A stretch of 64,000 nt of DNA from an uncultured Paracoccaceae bacterium (GCA_947487205.1 CANKVU010000002.1:62001-126000); one strand, 5' to 3'; numbered from the stretch's first letter, positions 51,539 through 61,408 are shown. Notes: generated from the letters alone by a model not told the origin. Numbers and translations are program-made.

Positions 51539-53287
51539 TCAGGTCGGCGGGGCGTCCGGCCTGCGGCACACCGCGAAGCCGAGGGGCGGGATCTCTAGCC
51601 CGCCGGCCGCCATCGCGGTGGCAAATCCCGGCCCGTCCAGGACCGCCGCCCCGCCGACCCGGTCGCGCGGCACCGTCTGGACCGTGCGGGACAGGTTCGC
51701 GGCGCACAGGAGCCGCTGCTGGCCGCCATGGCGCTCCCATAGGATCAGCGGCGCCAGGTCGGGGGGATGCATGATCTCGCCGCCCCAGCGCAGCAGGTCC
51801 TGCCCCCGCCGCCAGTCGAGCAGGGCGCGCAGGAACGCCATCGGCGCGTCCGGGTCGTCCCGCTGCGCCGCGACGCTCAGGCCGTGATGCTCGGGCGGGA
51901 TGCGGATCCACGGCGTCCCGGTGGTGAAGCCGAAGCCGGGCGCGGTTTCTTCCCAGGGGATCGGCGTGCGGGCCCCGTCCCGGCCCTCGAAATCGGGCCA
52001 GAAATTGATCCCCCAGGGATCGCGCAGATCCTCGAAGTCGAGCGTCGGATGCGGCAGCGCCAGCTCCTCTCCCTGATAGAGGATGCCGCCGCCCTTCAGG
52101 CAGAATTGCAGGAAGAACAGCAATTTCTGCGCCGCGACCTGCTCCTGCCGGGTTTCGGCGAAGCGGGTCAGGTCGCTGACCGCCCGGGCCGTGTCGTGGT
52201 TCGAGAAGACGTTCATCATCCAGCCGGTCCGCAGGAAGTCGCTGCGATAGGTCAGGATCTCGGTCAGCGGGCGCACGTCGCGCGGCCCGTTGATCAGGCT
52301 GAAATCATAGACGGCGTGGAACCCCTCGCCCGAGATCGTGTACTTTTCCGACACGCGGGCGCTGTCCACGTCCGCCAGCTCGCCGATCAGCACCCGTTCG
52401 GGGGTGTAATCCTCCACCGTATGGCGCAACTTCTCGATGATGGGAAAGGCGGCCGGCACGTCCCGGTCGAACATGTGGTTCTGCTTGCGGAACGGGTTGT
52501 TCACCCCCCCGCCCAGCGGGGCGACGGGGCCGCGCGAATCCTCGGGCGGGTTGGACCGCAGGTCCGCGTCGTAGGCCAGGCATTGCACCGCATCGAGGCG
52601 GAAGCCGTCGACGCCGTGATCCAGCCAGAAGCGCATGGCGTCGCGCACCGCCTCGAGCGTCGGGTCGTGCAGCAGGTTCAGCGCCGGCTGGCAGGGCAGG
52701 AACGGGTGGTAATAGTATTGCGAGCGGCGCGGCTCCCAGGTCCAGGCCGGCCCCCCGAACGAGGAGAGCCAGTTGTTGGGCGGGCCGCCGTCGCGCGCCG
52801 CGTCGGCCCAGACATACCATTCCGCATAGGGGCCGTCGGGGTGCGACCGGCTCTCGATGAACCACGGATGCCGGTTCGAGGTGTGGCAGGGGATCAGGTC
52901 GAGCAGGACCTTGAGCTTCCGCTCATGCGCCCCCGCCACCAGGCGGTCGAAGGCGGCCAGGTCGCCGTGGATCGGATCGACGGCGCAGAAATCGGTGATG
53001 TCGTAGCCGAAATCCTTCTGCGGCGAGGGCTGGACGGGGCTGAGCCAGAACCCGTCCACCCCCAGCCCCGCGATATGGTCGAGCCGCGCCGTCACCCCGT
53101 CGAGGTCGCCGATCCCGTCGCCGTCGCTGTCCATGAAGCTGCGGACATAGACCTGGTAGAGCGCCGCGCCGCGCCACCATTCGCGGCGCGTCAGCGGCTG
53201 GACGGGGTCCTGCATCGTGGCCCGGGCGACGATGGTTTCACGCGTGGGACGCATGGCGCCGTCGCGACGGGAATAGATCTCGGTCAT
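51539..53287 (-). CDS. GH13 alpha-glucosidase-like glycosyl hydrolase
   Basis: A 582-residue cytosolic enzyme with the (beta/alpha)8 GH13 layout. Conserved regions are ALYQVYVRSFMDSDGDGIGDLDGVTARLDHIAGLGVDGFWLSP, KVLLDLIPCHTSNRHPWF, GFRLDAVQCLAYD with the nucleophile Asp, LIGELADVD with the acid/base Glu, and MNVFSNHDTARA with the third Asp. The third residue after FSNHD differs from the usual D-x-x-R pattern only slightly. It hydrolyses or transglycosylates alpha-glucosides. Start is uncertain: three in-frame ATGs (53287, 53254, 53215) precede the conserved part, none with a clear ribosome-binding site. Confidence 0.88.
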   Translation of the reverse strand: MTEIYSRRDGAMRPTRETIVARATMQDPVQPLTRREWWRGAALYQVYVRSFMDSDGDGIGDLDGVTARLDHIAGLGVDGFWLSPVQPSPQKDFGYDITDFCAVDPIHGDLAAFDRLVAGAHERKLKVLLDLIPCHTSNRHPWFIESRSHPDGPYAEWYVWADAARDGGPPNNWLSSFGGPAWTWEPRRSQYYYHPFLPCQPALNLLHDPTLEAVRDAMRFWLDHGVDGFRLDAVQCLAYDADLRSNPPEDSRGPVAPLGGGVNNPFRKQNHMFDRDVPAAFPIIEKLRHTVEDYTPERVLIGELADVDSARVSEKYTISGEGFHAVYDFSLINGPRDVRPLTEILTYRSDFLRTGWMMNVFSNHDTARAVSDLTRFAETRQEQVAAQKLLFFLQFCLKGGGILYQGEELALPHPTLDFEDLRDPWGINFWPDFEGRDGARTPIPWEETAPGFGFTTGTPWIRIPPEHHGLSVAAQRDDPDAPMAFLRALLDWRRGQDLLRWGGEIMHPPDLAPLILWERHGGQQRLLCAANLSRTVQTVPRDRVGGAAVLDGPGFATAMAAGGLEIPPLGFAVCRRPDAPPT

Positions 53288-53372
53288 CTCGGCTCGGTCG
53301 GTCCGTTCGCAAGGGATCGTCGCCCCCTCAACCCCGGAGGACGCGATCCAGTCCCCCCGCGGACGGGCCCGT

Positions 53373-54776
53373 TCAGGGCGCCGGGCGGGCCGCGATCCCC
53401 GCCGCCGCGCGCAGCGCCGGCGCGATCGCGCGGTTCTCCAGATACGCGCCGTCGTTGAACCCCAGGACCTCGGCCAGGTGGGGATCGCGGCCCGTGGCGC
53501 GGTCGCTGAGGTGCCGGGCGCCCGCGCCCTGGGCCCGAAGCAGCGTGTTCTCGGCGGTGTGGCCCGCCGCCTGCCAGCTGACGCCGGGCAGGGCGCCCGC
53601 GCCGTTGTTGCGCACGGGCTGGAAGGGGACGGCGTCCGCCTCCGGCCCCATGAGCAGGCCGTTGCCGTGGTCGGTCAGCACCACGACCAGCGTCTCCTCC
53701 CACGAGGAACGGGCCTCCACCCACTCGATGCCGGCCGCGACCGCGCGGTTGAAATCCGTCATCTCCTCGATCAGGCCCGGCAGGTCGTGGGCATGCGCCG
53801 CCCAGTCCACGGCGCCGCCCTCCACCATCAGGAACAGGCCGTCGGGATCCTGCGACAGCACCTGCAGGGCCGCCGTGGTCAGCGTCGCCAGCGACGGAAG
53901 CCCGTCGATCGCGGCCCGCCCCGAGGCGGTGTCGGCCGACCGGCCGACCACCTCCGCCCGGCGGCCGAGCTGCAGCGTCGCGCCGCCCCGGGGCAGCACC
54001 AGAAGGGGGCCGGCCACCTCCAGCCCGCCCGCGGCCAGGTCCGCGATCTCCGCCCCGGATTCGATCAGCCGGCGCGGCGGGTCCTCGCCCCGCAGCGCGG
54101 CCCAGGTCGCCTCGGAGACATAGGTGAAATCGGGGGCCTCCCGGCGCCGGCCGCTGGCGTCGAAGCCGGGATGGCCGCCGCCCATGATCACGTCGAGCGT
54201 CCGGCCGTGGATCATCTCGTCGCCGATCTCGACGTAATTGCCGCGCGACATGTTCCGGGCGCCGAAGGCGGCCGGGGTGGCGTGGTTGTAGGGCACGGTG
54301 GTGACGGTGCCGGTGGCCTTGCCCGCCGCCTTCATCGCCTCGGTGATCAGGCCCAGCGGCGCGCCCTGCGGGTCGAGGCCGATCCGCCCGTTCAGCGTCG
54401 TCTCGCCGGTCGAGAGCGCGGTCGCCGCCGCGGCGCTGTCGGTCGCGCCCCGGGCCAGGTAGTCATAGCCCGCGACCGCGCCGTCCGCATCGCGGTCGCG
54501 CGACCAGGCAAGGCCGGGGTCGTAGGGGGCGCCGGTGCCGGCGGGGCGGGTGGTCATGCCCAGCTTCACCTCGAACCCGTCATAGGGCTGGCGCCCCGTC
54601 TCGCCGTATTCGTGATAGCTCGCCGCGTCCCAGGCCCCCCAGCTGGCCCCGTCCGCGATGAAGAGGAGGATGTTGCGCGCCTCCTCCGCGCTGGCGGCGG
54701 CGGCGGACAGGACGAGCGCGGCGAGCCAGGCGCCGGCCGCGCGGCGCGCGCGGCGGAACGGGAAAACGGGGGGCAT
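53373..54776 (-). CDS. Periplasmic alkaline phosphatase (PhoA family)
   Basis: A 467-residue secreted phosphatase. Signal peptide MPPVFPFRRARRAAGAWLAALVLSAAAASA; then ARNILLFIADGASWGAWDAASYHEYG, the first metal strand, ARGATDSAAAATALSTGETT with the Ser nucleophile, LMVEGGAVDWAAHAHD and VVVLTDHGNG with metal ligands, and AGHTAENTLLRAQGAGA. LTDHGNG replaces the usual ADHETG. The MPP start is chosen because it opens the signal peptide; the track ORF adds 67 unlikely residues. It probably serves phosphate scavenging. Confidence 0.9.
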   Translation of the reverse strand: MPPVFPFRRARRAAGAWLAALVLSAAAASAEEARNILLFIADGASWGAWDAASYHEYGETGRQPYDGFEVKLGMTTRPAGTGAPYDPGLAWSRDRDADGAVAGYDYLARGATDSAAAATALSTGETTLNGRIGLDPQGAPLGLITEAMKAAGKATGTVTTVPYNHATPAAFGARNMSRGNYVEIGDEMIHGRTLDVIMGGGHPGFDASGRRREAPDFTYVSEATWAALRGEDPPRRLIESGAEIADLAAGGLEVAGPLLVLPRGGATLQLGRRAEVVGRSADTASGRAAIDGLPSLATLTTAALQVLSQDPDGLFLMVEGGAVDWAAHAHDLPGLIEEMTDFNRAVAAGIEWVEARSSWEETLVVVLTDHGNGLLMGPEADAVPFQPVRNNGAGALPGVSWQAAGHTAENTLLRAQGAGARHLSDRATGRDPHLAEVLGFNDGAYLENRAIAPALRAAAGIAARPAP

Positions 54777-55028
54777 GATCGTCCTCGGGCCAGGGGAGCG
54801 CAGGCGGGGCCGGTCGGGCGACCCCCGCGCGACTATCGCATGGCGTGTAGCGGATGAGAAGGTTTCCCCCGGATCGTCGCGCGTCGCACCGGGAATCTGT
54901 CTTATGTAGCAATTCCGTCCGTCCCGCGGCGCCGGGGGGCCGGATTTCCGCCGCTCATCCGGCGCATGCCCTCGCAATCGGGCCGGTTCCGACCAGATTG
55001 GGGCCTGTCACCATTGGAGGGGCCCGGC
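54777..55028. other. Non-coding gap upstream of the alkaline phosphatase gene
   Basis: About 250 bp with no gene I can support. An AT-richer pocket lies at 54893-54910 (AATCTGTCTTATGTAGCA), where a promoter for the phosphatase could sit. CTGTCTTATG at 54897-54906 resembles half of a Pho box but points away from the phosphatase gene. Confidence 0.4.
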
Positions 55029-55169
55029 ATGCCGGCCGACGATCCGACGCGCGGCGATCCCGCGCGCCCCGAACGCGCGAAGGCCGCAATCATCCGCCCG
55101 GACGCCCGGACCGGCCCGGGCCCGCCGCCATCCGCGCGCGCCGTCCGCCCCGCGCGCGCGGCGCGCTGA
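55029..55169 (+). CDS. Possible 46-codon ORF ahead of ynfA
   Basis: ATG preceded by GGAGGGGC, encoding [22 protein letters not shown]..., Pro/Arg/Ala-rich and unlike any family I know. Its TGA is 4 bp before the ynfA ATG, which itself lacks a ribosome-binding site. It may be a leader for translational coupling or merely GC-biased sequence. Confidence 0.2.
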   Translation: MPADDPTRGDPARPERAKAAIIRPDARTGPGPPPSARAVRPARAAR

Positions 55170-55173
55170 TTCC

Positions 55174-55500
55174 ATGGCCGCGCTTGCCACCTACGCCGCC
55201 GCCGCGCTGGCCGAGATCGCCGGCTGCTTCGCCTTCTGGGCGTGGCTCCGTCTGGGGCGCACGGCGCTGTGGTTGGTGCCCGGCATGGCGGCGCTGGCCG
55301 GGTTCGCGTGGCTCCTGGCGCAGAGCCCGGCCGCCCAGGCGGGTCGCGCCTATGCCGCCTATGGCGGCGTCTACATCGCCGCCTCGCTGCTGTGGCTCTG
55401 GCTGGTCGAAAGCCGGCGGCCCGACCCTTGGGACCTCGCCGGCGCGGCGCTCTGCCTCGCCGGCGCGGCGATCATCCTCTGGGCGCCGCGCGGCGGCTGA
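55174..55500 (+). CDS. YnfA-family (UPF0060) small membrane protein
   Basis: A 108-residue protein with four membrane segments, the full family length. The order is [82 protein letters not shown]. Family resemblance to small drug-exporter halves is known, but transport by YnfA is not firmly shown. No clear Shine-Dalgarno precedes the ATG. It is convergent with the GNAT-nitrilase gene. Confidence 0.9.
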   Translation: MAALATYAAAALAEIAGCFAFWAWLRLGRTALWLVPGMAALAGFAWLLAQSPAAQAGRAYAAYGGVYIAASLLWLWLVESRRPDPWDLAGAALCLAGAAIILWAPRGG

Positions 55501-55509
55501 GCACCGGGC

Positions 55510-57054
55510 CTATCCGCCGTCGCTCCACCGCGTGCGGTAGAGGTCGAAGCGCCGGTCTCGCAGGTTGCGGACCGACCCGCGGGCGCGCGCCCATTGCACC
55601 GTCGCGAGGTTGAGGTCGGCGACGATGATCATCTCGACGTTCTCGGACGCCTCTGCGGCGATCCCGTCCCGCGCGAAGGGGAAGTCGCAGGGCGTCATGA
55701 TCGCCGATTGCGCGTACTGGATGTCGAGGTTCGACACGTTGTCGAGGTTGCCGACCATGCCCGAGGTGACGACGTAGTACTGGTTCTCGACCGCGCGGGC
55801 CTGGCAGCAATAGCGCACCCGCAGGTGGCCGTGGCGGGTGTCGGTGTTGAAGGGCACGAACAGGATGCGCGCGCCCTCGTCGGCCAGCCGCCGCGCCGCC
55901 TCGGGGAACTCGCTGTCATAGCAGATGAGCACGCCGATGGGGCCGCAATCGGTCTCGATCACCTCGACCGTGTCGCCGCCCCGGATGTTCCAGCTTTCGC
56001 GTTCGTCCGGCGTGGGATGCAGCTTCGCCTGGCGGTGAACGGTGCCGTCGCGCAGGAAGATGTGGCTGACATTGTGGATCTCGTCGCCGACGCGGGTGGC
56101 GTGGCTGCCGCCGATGATGTTGATCGCGCGCGACAGCGCCATCGCCTGCAACCGCTCCACGAAGGTCTCGGTATGTTCGGTGGCCCGCGCGATGGCCTCG
56201 CGCGGGGGCAGCTCGCGATCCTCGCAGGACAGGAGCTGCAGCGTGAAATGCTCGGGAAAGACGACGAAGTCGGACCCGTATTCCGAGGCGATGTTGGTGA
56301 AGTATTCCACCGTCTGGTAGAATTCCTCCTCGTTGCGCAGCGTGCGGGCGTTGAGCTGCACCGAGGCGACGCGGACGACTTCCGGGTTGGCGCGGGTGAT
56401 CGATTGCCGCTCGGCTTCGGGGTCGTAATAGGGGTTCGACCAGACCAGCAGCGCGGCATGCCCGCCCGCCGGGATGTCCTCGGGGGCGTAGTTCGGCAGC
56501 GCCTGAACCAGCTCGAACCCGTTGCGCATCTGGAAGGTGAGCACGTTGTCGCGGATCTCGCCCGAGCGCACCGCGTCGAGATAGGCCGCCGGGTCGGGAT
56601 AGCGGCGGCGGTGGCGGCGGAAGCCCGACATCCGCCCGCCGAACGCGATCCCCTTCAGCTCCTCGTCGACGCAGAGCCGCTCGCGCGCCTGATAGAGCCG
56701 CCGGCCGATCCGGAGCCGCCGCCGCGCGGGATCGACCATCACCTCGACCCCGTAGAGCCAGTCGCCGTTGCCGTTGTGCTGCGAGGAATAGCCCCCCCCG
56801 GTGATCTCGGCCCAGGTATGCGGCGCCATGACCTTGCGCTCGGCGACGATGGTCGAGGCGGCATAGCCCACGACCTCGCCCTCGTAGATCGCCACGAAGG
56901 TCCCCTCGCGGAACGCGTTGATCTGCCCCGAGACCTGGCCGCGGGTATAGGGCACCTCCTCGGGATAGACGCGGCGGGACAGGTCGATGACGGCATCGAC
57001 ATCGCGCAGCGAGGCGTGGCGGATCTCGAGCCGGGGGCTGGTGTCTTTGGCCAT
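55510..57054 (-). CDS. GNAT acetyltransferase-nitrilase fusion protein
   Basis: A 514-residue two-domain protein. Residues ~8-200 are a GNAT domain (IRHASLRDVDAVIDLSRRVYPEEVPYTRGQVSGQI ... VEVMVDPARRRLRIGRRLYQARERL). Residues ~225-500 are a carbon-nitrogen hydrolase with the triad Glu in FVVFPEHFTL, Lys in HRQAKLHPT and Cys in IGVLICYDSEFPEA. The fusion is widespread but its reaction is not established; hydrolysing or transferring an amide while acetylating an amine is possible. Start ATG at 57054 gives MAKDTSPRLEIRH. It stands alone. Confidence 0.92.
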   Translation of the reverse strand: MAKDTSPRLEIRHASLRDVDAVIDLSRRVYPEEVPYTRGQVSGQINAFREGTFVAIYEGEVVGYAASTIVAERKVMAPHTWAEITGGGYSSQHNGNGDWLYGVEVMVDPARRRLRIGRRLYQARERLCVDEELKGIAFGGRMSGFRRHRRRYPDPAAYLDAVRSGEIRDNVLTFQMRNGFELVQALPNYAPEDIPAGGHAALLVWSNPYYDPEAERQSITRANPEVVRVASVQLNARTLRNEEEFYQTVEYFTNIASEYGSDFVVFPEHFTLQLLSCEDRELPPREAIARATEHTETFVERLQAMALSRAINIIGGSHATRVGDEIHNVSHIFLRDGTVHRQAKLHPTPDERESWNIRGGDTVEVIETDCGPIGVLICYDSEFPEAARRLADEGARILFVPFNTDTRHGHLRVRYCCQARAVENQYYVVTSGMVGNLDNVSNLDIQYAQSAIMTPCDFPFARDGIAAEASENVEMIIVADLNLATVQWARARGSVRNLRDRRFDLYRTRWSDGG

Positions 57055-57168
57055 GATGCGTCCTGAGAATCGGGGGCGGCCGCCCGGGATGCGGCCCGCC
57101 CCGCACCTAGGCCGATCGCCGCGCGACGGCAACGCGTCTCGCCCCCCACCCGGCCATGTCAGGCCACC

Positions 57169-57810
57169 TCAGGTCGGCGAGGCGACCGAGCGTCCCAGCT
57201 GCGCGTGCGGCACGTCGTATCCCAGGTTGCGGCGCAGCGCGTTGACCCGCCGGGGGGCCAGGCGCCGCGTGTCCATCGTGTCGGCGTCCAGGTACGGCTC
57301 GCCCTCGTGATAGACGATCCGGTAGGTGCGCCGCACCCCGGTGGCGCGTTCCCGCCGCGCCAGCACCATCAGCTCGAACCGGTCGAGCTCGCTCAGGTCG
57401 GCCATCCCCTCCTGCACGCGGATCCGCTCGAAGATGTTCTGGATCGCCCCCAGGTCGCGGTACTCGCCCGAGCTCAGCGGCCCCTGCAGCGTCGCCGAGA
57501 GCGGCGTCTCGAGGTCGGCATGGGACACCTCGTCGCGCTCGGTGATATTGGCGCTGAACGTCTCGCCGCCCTTGTGGAGCACCGCCAGGATATCGGTGAC
57601 GTAGACCGGCTCGAAGCCCAGGTTGGTCAGGATGATCCGCCCGTCCATCCCGTGCCCGGCGCCGCGGTCGAGGCTCAGGATCGCCCGCTTCTGGCGGCGC
57701 TGGCTGGTAAACAGCAATTGCAGGTAGACGAGCCAGATCAGCGCCGTGACGATGCCGGTCACCATCGACACGAAGGCGGTGTTCTCATGGAGCCAGTGCA
57801 GTATCGACAT
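57169..57810 (-). CDS. Single-span membrane protein beside the type I secretion genes
   Basis: A 213-residue protein I cannot assign. One membrane segment (~12-34, FVSMVTGIVTALIWLVYLQLLF) is followed by RRQKRAILSL and a soluble domain with a beta-rich look (GRIILTNLGFEPVYVTDILAVLHKGGETFSANITE...). It lies 137 bp downstream of the adaptor gene on the same strand. The topology suggests a cytosolic or periplasmic domain anchored near the secretion machinery; a role there is inference. The start at 57810 gives MSILHWLHENTAF. Confidence 0.7.
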   Translation of the reverse strand: MSILHWLHENTAFVSMVTGIVTALIWLVYLQLLFTSQRRQKRAILSLDRGAGHGMDGRIILTNLGFEPVYVTDILAVLHKGGETFSANITERDEVSHADLETPLSATLQGPLSSGEYRDLGAIQNIFERIRVQEGMADLSELDRFELMVLARRERATGVRRTYRIVYHEGEPYLDADTMDTRRLAPRRVNALRRNLGYDVPHAQLGRSVASPT

Positions 57811-57947
57811 TCTCGGGCCTCGTCCGTCCTTCCACGCGGGATCTGAGGCTGCCACCTGTGGTTTCCGCGGCAGTGCCGCAAGTGGCCGCGCGCGCCGAAA
57901 GATCGCGTTCTTGAAGTACGATGGTCGGCGCGTCCGCGCCGCCCCCC

Positions 57948-59294
57948 TCATTGCTCGCGAAAGGCGCGGCCCATGCTCTCGCGGATCGGCTTGGAGAGGT
58001 AATCGGCGAAGGTCCGTTCGGCGGTGCGGATCATGATCTCGGCCGGCATGCCCGGCGTCGGCGTGAACCCCGCCACCCGGCCGAGCTCGGCCGGCGGGAT
58101 GCGGACCCGCGCCACGTAGACCTCCTGCGGGGCGCCGCCGGCCGAGGGTTCGGGAAGCGAATCGGCCGACACGTAGAACACCTCGCCGTCGAGCACCGGC
58201 GTCGTGCGCCGGTTGAGCGCCGTCAGCCGCACCGTGGCCGGCTGGCCCACCTTGACGCTGTCGATGTCGACGCGGGGGATCTGCACCTCGATGATCAGCG
58301 GCTCGTCCTCGGGCAGGATCTCCAGGATCGGGCGGCCGCTTTCGACGACGCCGCCGGCGGTATGGTAATGCAGCCGCACCACCGTGCCCGCCGCCGGCGC
58401 CGGGATCTCGGCCCGTTCGCTCACGTCCCGCGCCGCGCGGGCCTGTTCGCGGATGCCGTCGAGCTCGCCCTGGATCTTCTGCAGGTCGGCCAGCGCGGTC
58501 TGGCGATAGCGGTCGATGGCCTGCGCGATCTGGGTCTCGTTGCGGCGGCGGACCTGGGCGATCTCCTCCACCTCGGCGCGCAGGCGCCCGATCTGGCCCT
58601 CCGCGTCGATCATCGCCCGTTCGAGCGCGGTCAGCTCCGAGCGCCGCGCCAGGCCCTTGGCCATCAGGCTGCGCTTGCCCTTCAGGTCGTCGAAGAGCAC
58701 CTTGCGCTGGCGCTCGTAGGAATCGAGCTGGGTCGCGTATCCGGCGGCGCGCACGTCGAGCGAGCCGATGTTCTGATGCAGGATCGACAGGTCGTTCTCC
58801 AGCGCGCGGCGCGACACCTCGAAGGCCAGTTCCTGCCCGTCGAGGATCGAGGCGACCTCGAAATCCGCGCGCGCCTCCACCAGGCGGGCGGGGAACGCGA
58901 CCTCCGCCTGCCGGTCGTATTCGGCCCGCAGCCGCGCCTCGGTGGCCTCCAGCCGCATCTGGCGCAGCTGCAGCTCGCGCGCCGCCGCCGCCGCCACCGT
59001 CCGGTCGAGCCGCACCAGGAGCTGGCCCGCGCGCACCCGGTCGCCCTCGGCCACCAGGATCGCGTCGATGATGCCGCCCTCCAAGTGCTGGACGATCTTG
59101 TTGCGCCCCGTCGCGACGAAGCTGCCCTGCGCGATCACCGCCGCGGCCAGCGGCGCCCGGAACGCCCAGACCCCGAACCCGCCGAAGGAGACGGCGAGCA
59201 GCACCAGGCTGAACAGCGTGATCCGCGCGATTGAGCGCGGCACTGCCGCGTACCATTCCTCCACCGCGTCCTTCGGCATCGCCTCACCCCGCAT
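57948..59294 (-). CDS. Type I secretion periplasmic adaptor (HlyD family)
   Basis: A 448-residue membrane fusion protein. One N-terminal membrane segment (~21-45), then the lipoyl-like half GSFVATGRNKIVQHLEGGIIDAILVAEGDRVRAGQLLVRLD, a long coiled-coil hairpin (~75-290), the second half EIPAPAAGTVVRLHYHTAGGVVESGRPILEILP, and the C-terminal HlyD signature region (PGMPAEIMIRTAERTFADYLSKPI). It links the inner-membrane ABC protein with an outer-membrane TolC. It resembles PrsE of rhizobia. Start is either 59294 (AAGGAG 10 bp upstream, overlapping the ABC gene) or 59279. Confidence 0.92.
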   Translation of the reverse strand: MRGEAMPKDAVEEWYAAVPRSIARITLFSLVLLAVSFGGFGVWAFRAPLAAAVIAQGSFVATGRNKIVQHLEGGIIDAILVAEGDRVRAGQLLVRLDRTVAAAAARELQLRQMRLEATEARLRAEYDRQAEVAFPARLVEARADFEVASILDGQELAFEVSRRALENDLSILHQNIGSLDVRAAGYATQLDSYERQRKVLFDDLKGKRSLMAKGLARRSELTALERAMIDAEGQIGRLRAEVEEIAQVRRRNETQIAQAIDRYRQTALADLQKIQGELDGIREQARAARDVSERAEIPAPAAGTVVRLHYHTAGGVVESGRPILEILPEDEPLIIEVQIPRVDIDSVKVGQPATVRLTALNRRTTPVLDGEVFYVSADSLPEPSAGGAPQEVYVARVRIPPAELGRVAGFTPTPGMPAEIMIRTAERTFADYLSKPIRESMGRAFREQ

Positions 59295-61377
59295 CGCCCA
59301 GCCGCTCCTTCGGGGGCGCCTTGCGCCCGGCCAGTTTCTCCAGCACCGCCGTGCGCTCGCCGAACAGCTGGATGTTGCCGTCCGCGAGCAGCATGATCTT
59401 GTCGACCGACGACAGCAGCGACGGCTTCTGGGTGATCACGATGGCGGTGATCGCGTTCGTGCGCGCATGGGCCACGGCGCGGGCCAGCGCCCGGTCGCCC
59501 GCCGAATCGAGGTTCGAGTTCGGCTCGTCCAGGACCACGAAGGTCGGGTCGCCGAAGAAGGCCCGCGCCAGGGCGATGCGCTGCTTCTGGCCCCCCGACA
59601 GCGGCGCGCCGTCGGCGGCGACCACCGTCTCGTAGCCCTGTGGCAGGTTGGCGATCATCTCGTGCACGTCGGCCAGCATCGCGGCGCGGTAGATCTGCGC
59701 GTCGGTGGCATCGGCCCGCATCCGGCCGATATTGTCCTTGATGGTGCCGGGAAACAGCTGCACGTCCTGGGGCAGATAGCCGATATTCTCGCCGAACTGG
59801 CGCGGGTCCCAGTTGCGGATGTCCATGAGGTCCAGGCGGACATTGCCGCTGGTGGGCAGGATCGAGCCCACCAGCATCTTGCCGAGCGTGGTCTTGCCGG
59901 CGCCCGAATTGCCGATGATCGCCAGGCTCTCTCCCGGCGCGAGCGAGAAGCTGATCCCGTTCAGGACCACCTGCTTCGTCCCCGCCGGCACATAGAGCAG
60001 CCGCTCCACGTCCAGCCGCCCCTCGGGACGGGGCAGGTTCAGCTTCTCGAATTGCAGCCGGGTCGATGTCAGCAGCCCGCGGATCCGCCCATAGGCCGAG
60101 CGCGACAGCGAGAACGCGTTCCAGCCCTCGATCGACCCCTCGATGGGGGCGAGCGCGCGGCCGGCGATGATCGAGGCGGCGATGACCATGCCGCCGGTGA
60201 TCTGCCCGTCGATGGCGAGCCACGCCCCCCAGCCCAGCATCGACACCTGCGTCAGGAGCCGCACCGCGCGCGACAGCGCCGAGGTGACGATGTTGCGGTC
60301 CTGGGCGCGCACCTGCGCGGTCAGCGAGGCGGCGGTGTCGCGGCCCCAGATCCGCACCGCCTCGGGGATCATCGCCAGCGCGTTGATGATCTGGCTGTTG
60401 CGCGACATCGAATCGAGGTGCAGGTTCGCCCGCGACTGCGCCCGGTTCGCCTCCGCGAACGGGCCCGAGGTGATGCGCTGGTTCAGCGCCGCGATGGCGA
60501 AGAGCAGGATCGCGGTGCAGACCACGATCGTGCCCAGATGCGGGTGCACCAGGTAGATCGCGGCGATGAAGAGCGGCGCGAAGGGCACGTCGAGAAACGA
60601 GATCAGCGTGCCCGAGACCAGGAAGCCGCGCACCTGCTGCAGGTCGCCCAGCGTCTGGTATTCGCGGCCCGTCCCGTGCAGCGACGCTGCCGCGGCGGCG
60701 CTCAGGATCGGCGCGCCCAGCCGCACCGCCGTCTCCACCGCCGTCCGCATCAGCACGAACCGCCGCAGCGCGTCGAAGACCGCCTGCAGGATCACCGCCC
60801 CGGCGATGACCGCGGTCAGCATCACCAGCGTGTCGACCGAGCGGCTGGTCAGCACCCGGTCCGAGATCTGGAACAGGTAGACCGGGATCGCCAGGATCAG
60901 CACGTTCGTGGCGCAGGTCAGCACCAGCACCACGATCATGTTGCGCCGCACCGCCGCGATCCCGGCGGCGAGGCTCGCGGCGTAATCGTCGGGGCCGATC
61001 CGCTTGTGGAATTTCGGCGGCGGCGGCGTGCCCCCGCCGGCGCCCGGCGTCCCGGGCCCCTCGCCGCGCCGGATCGGGCCGGTCTCGCCCTCGATCGTGA
61101 CGCCCGGGGGCGTGGCGCCGGTGTCGCGCGCCGTCTCGGGGCGCCGCTCGGGATCGGCGGCGGGCGCGGCCCGCGCCCGGTCCGGGGTGGTGGTATCGGC
61201 CCCGTTTGCGGCCGGGGCGTCGGCGGCATCGGCGGCATCGACGACCTCGGGGGCGTCGGGCGCGCGCTCGGCGCGGCGGATCGCGTCCGCGGTGCGGGAG
61301 GAGAAGCGGCTGAACGGGCGATCGTCCTCGGCCTGCGGCGCGGATGGCCGGGTGCCGATCGGAGAGAAATGGGTCAC
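59284..61377 (-). CDS. Type I secretion ABC permease/ATPase (PrsD/LapB type)
   Basis: A 697-residue exporter. The first ~130 residues are a disordered acidic/Pro-rich extension (AAPAADPERRPETARDTG...), longer than in PrsD relatives. The membrane domain (~145-410) follows, then the ATPase with Walker A GNSGAGKTT, Q-loop YLPQDVQLF, signature PLSGGQKQRIALARAF and Walker B FVVLDEPNSNLD. There is no C39 peptidase domain, so substrates are expected to carry C-terminal signals. It precedes the adaptor gene and follows the 739-residue candidate substrate by 31 bp. Confidence 0.93.
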   Translation of the reverse strand: MTHFSPIGTRPSAPQAEDDRPFSRFSSRTADAIRRAERAPDAPEVVDAADAADAPAANGADTTTPDRARAAPAADPERRPETARDTGATPPGVTIEGETGPIRRGEGPGTPGAGGGTPPPPKFHKRIGPDDYAASLAAGIAAVRRNMIVVLVLTCATNVLILAIPVYLFQISDRVLTSRSVDTLVMLTAVIAGAVILQAVFDALRRFVLMRTAVETAVRLGAPILSAAAAASLHGTGREYQTLGDLQQVRGFLVSGTLISFLDVPFAPLFIAAIYLVHPHLGTIVVCTAILLFAIAALNQRITSGPFAEANRAQSRANLHLDSMSRNSQIINALAMIPEAVRIWGRDTAASLTAQVRAQDRNIVTSALSRAVRLLTQVSMLGWGAWLAIDGQITGGMVIAASIIAGRALAPIEGSIEGWNAFSLSRSAYGRIRGLLTSTRLQFEKLNLPRPEGRLDVERLLYVPAGTKQVVLNGISFSLAPGESLAIIGNSGAGKTTLGKMLVGSILPTSGNVRLDLMDIRNWDPRQFGENIGYLPQDVQLFPGTIKDNIGRMRADATDAQIYRAAMLADVHEMIANLPQGYETVVAADGAPLSGGQKQRIALARAFFGDPTFVVLDEPNSNLDSAGDRALARAVAHARTNAITAIVITQKPSLLSSVDKIMLLADGNIQLFGERTAVLEKLAGRKAPPKERLGDAG

Positions 61378-61408
61378 GGGCGTCGCGCCTCCGTACCGGG
61401 CGGGCGGA

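Noticed and set aside
54897-54906. CTGTCTTATG as a Pho box for the alkaline phosphatase
   Set aside because: Only one half-site, and oriented away from the gene.
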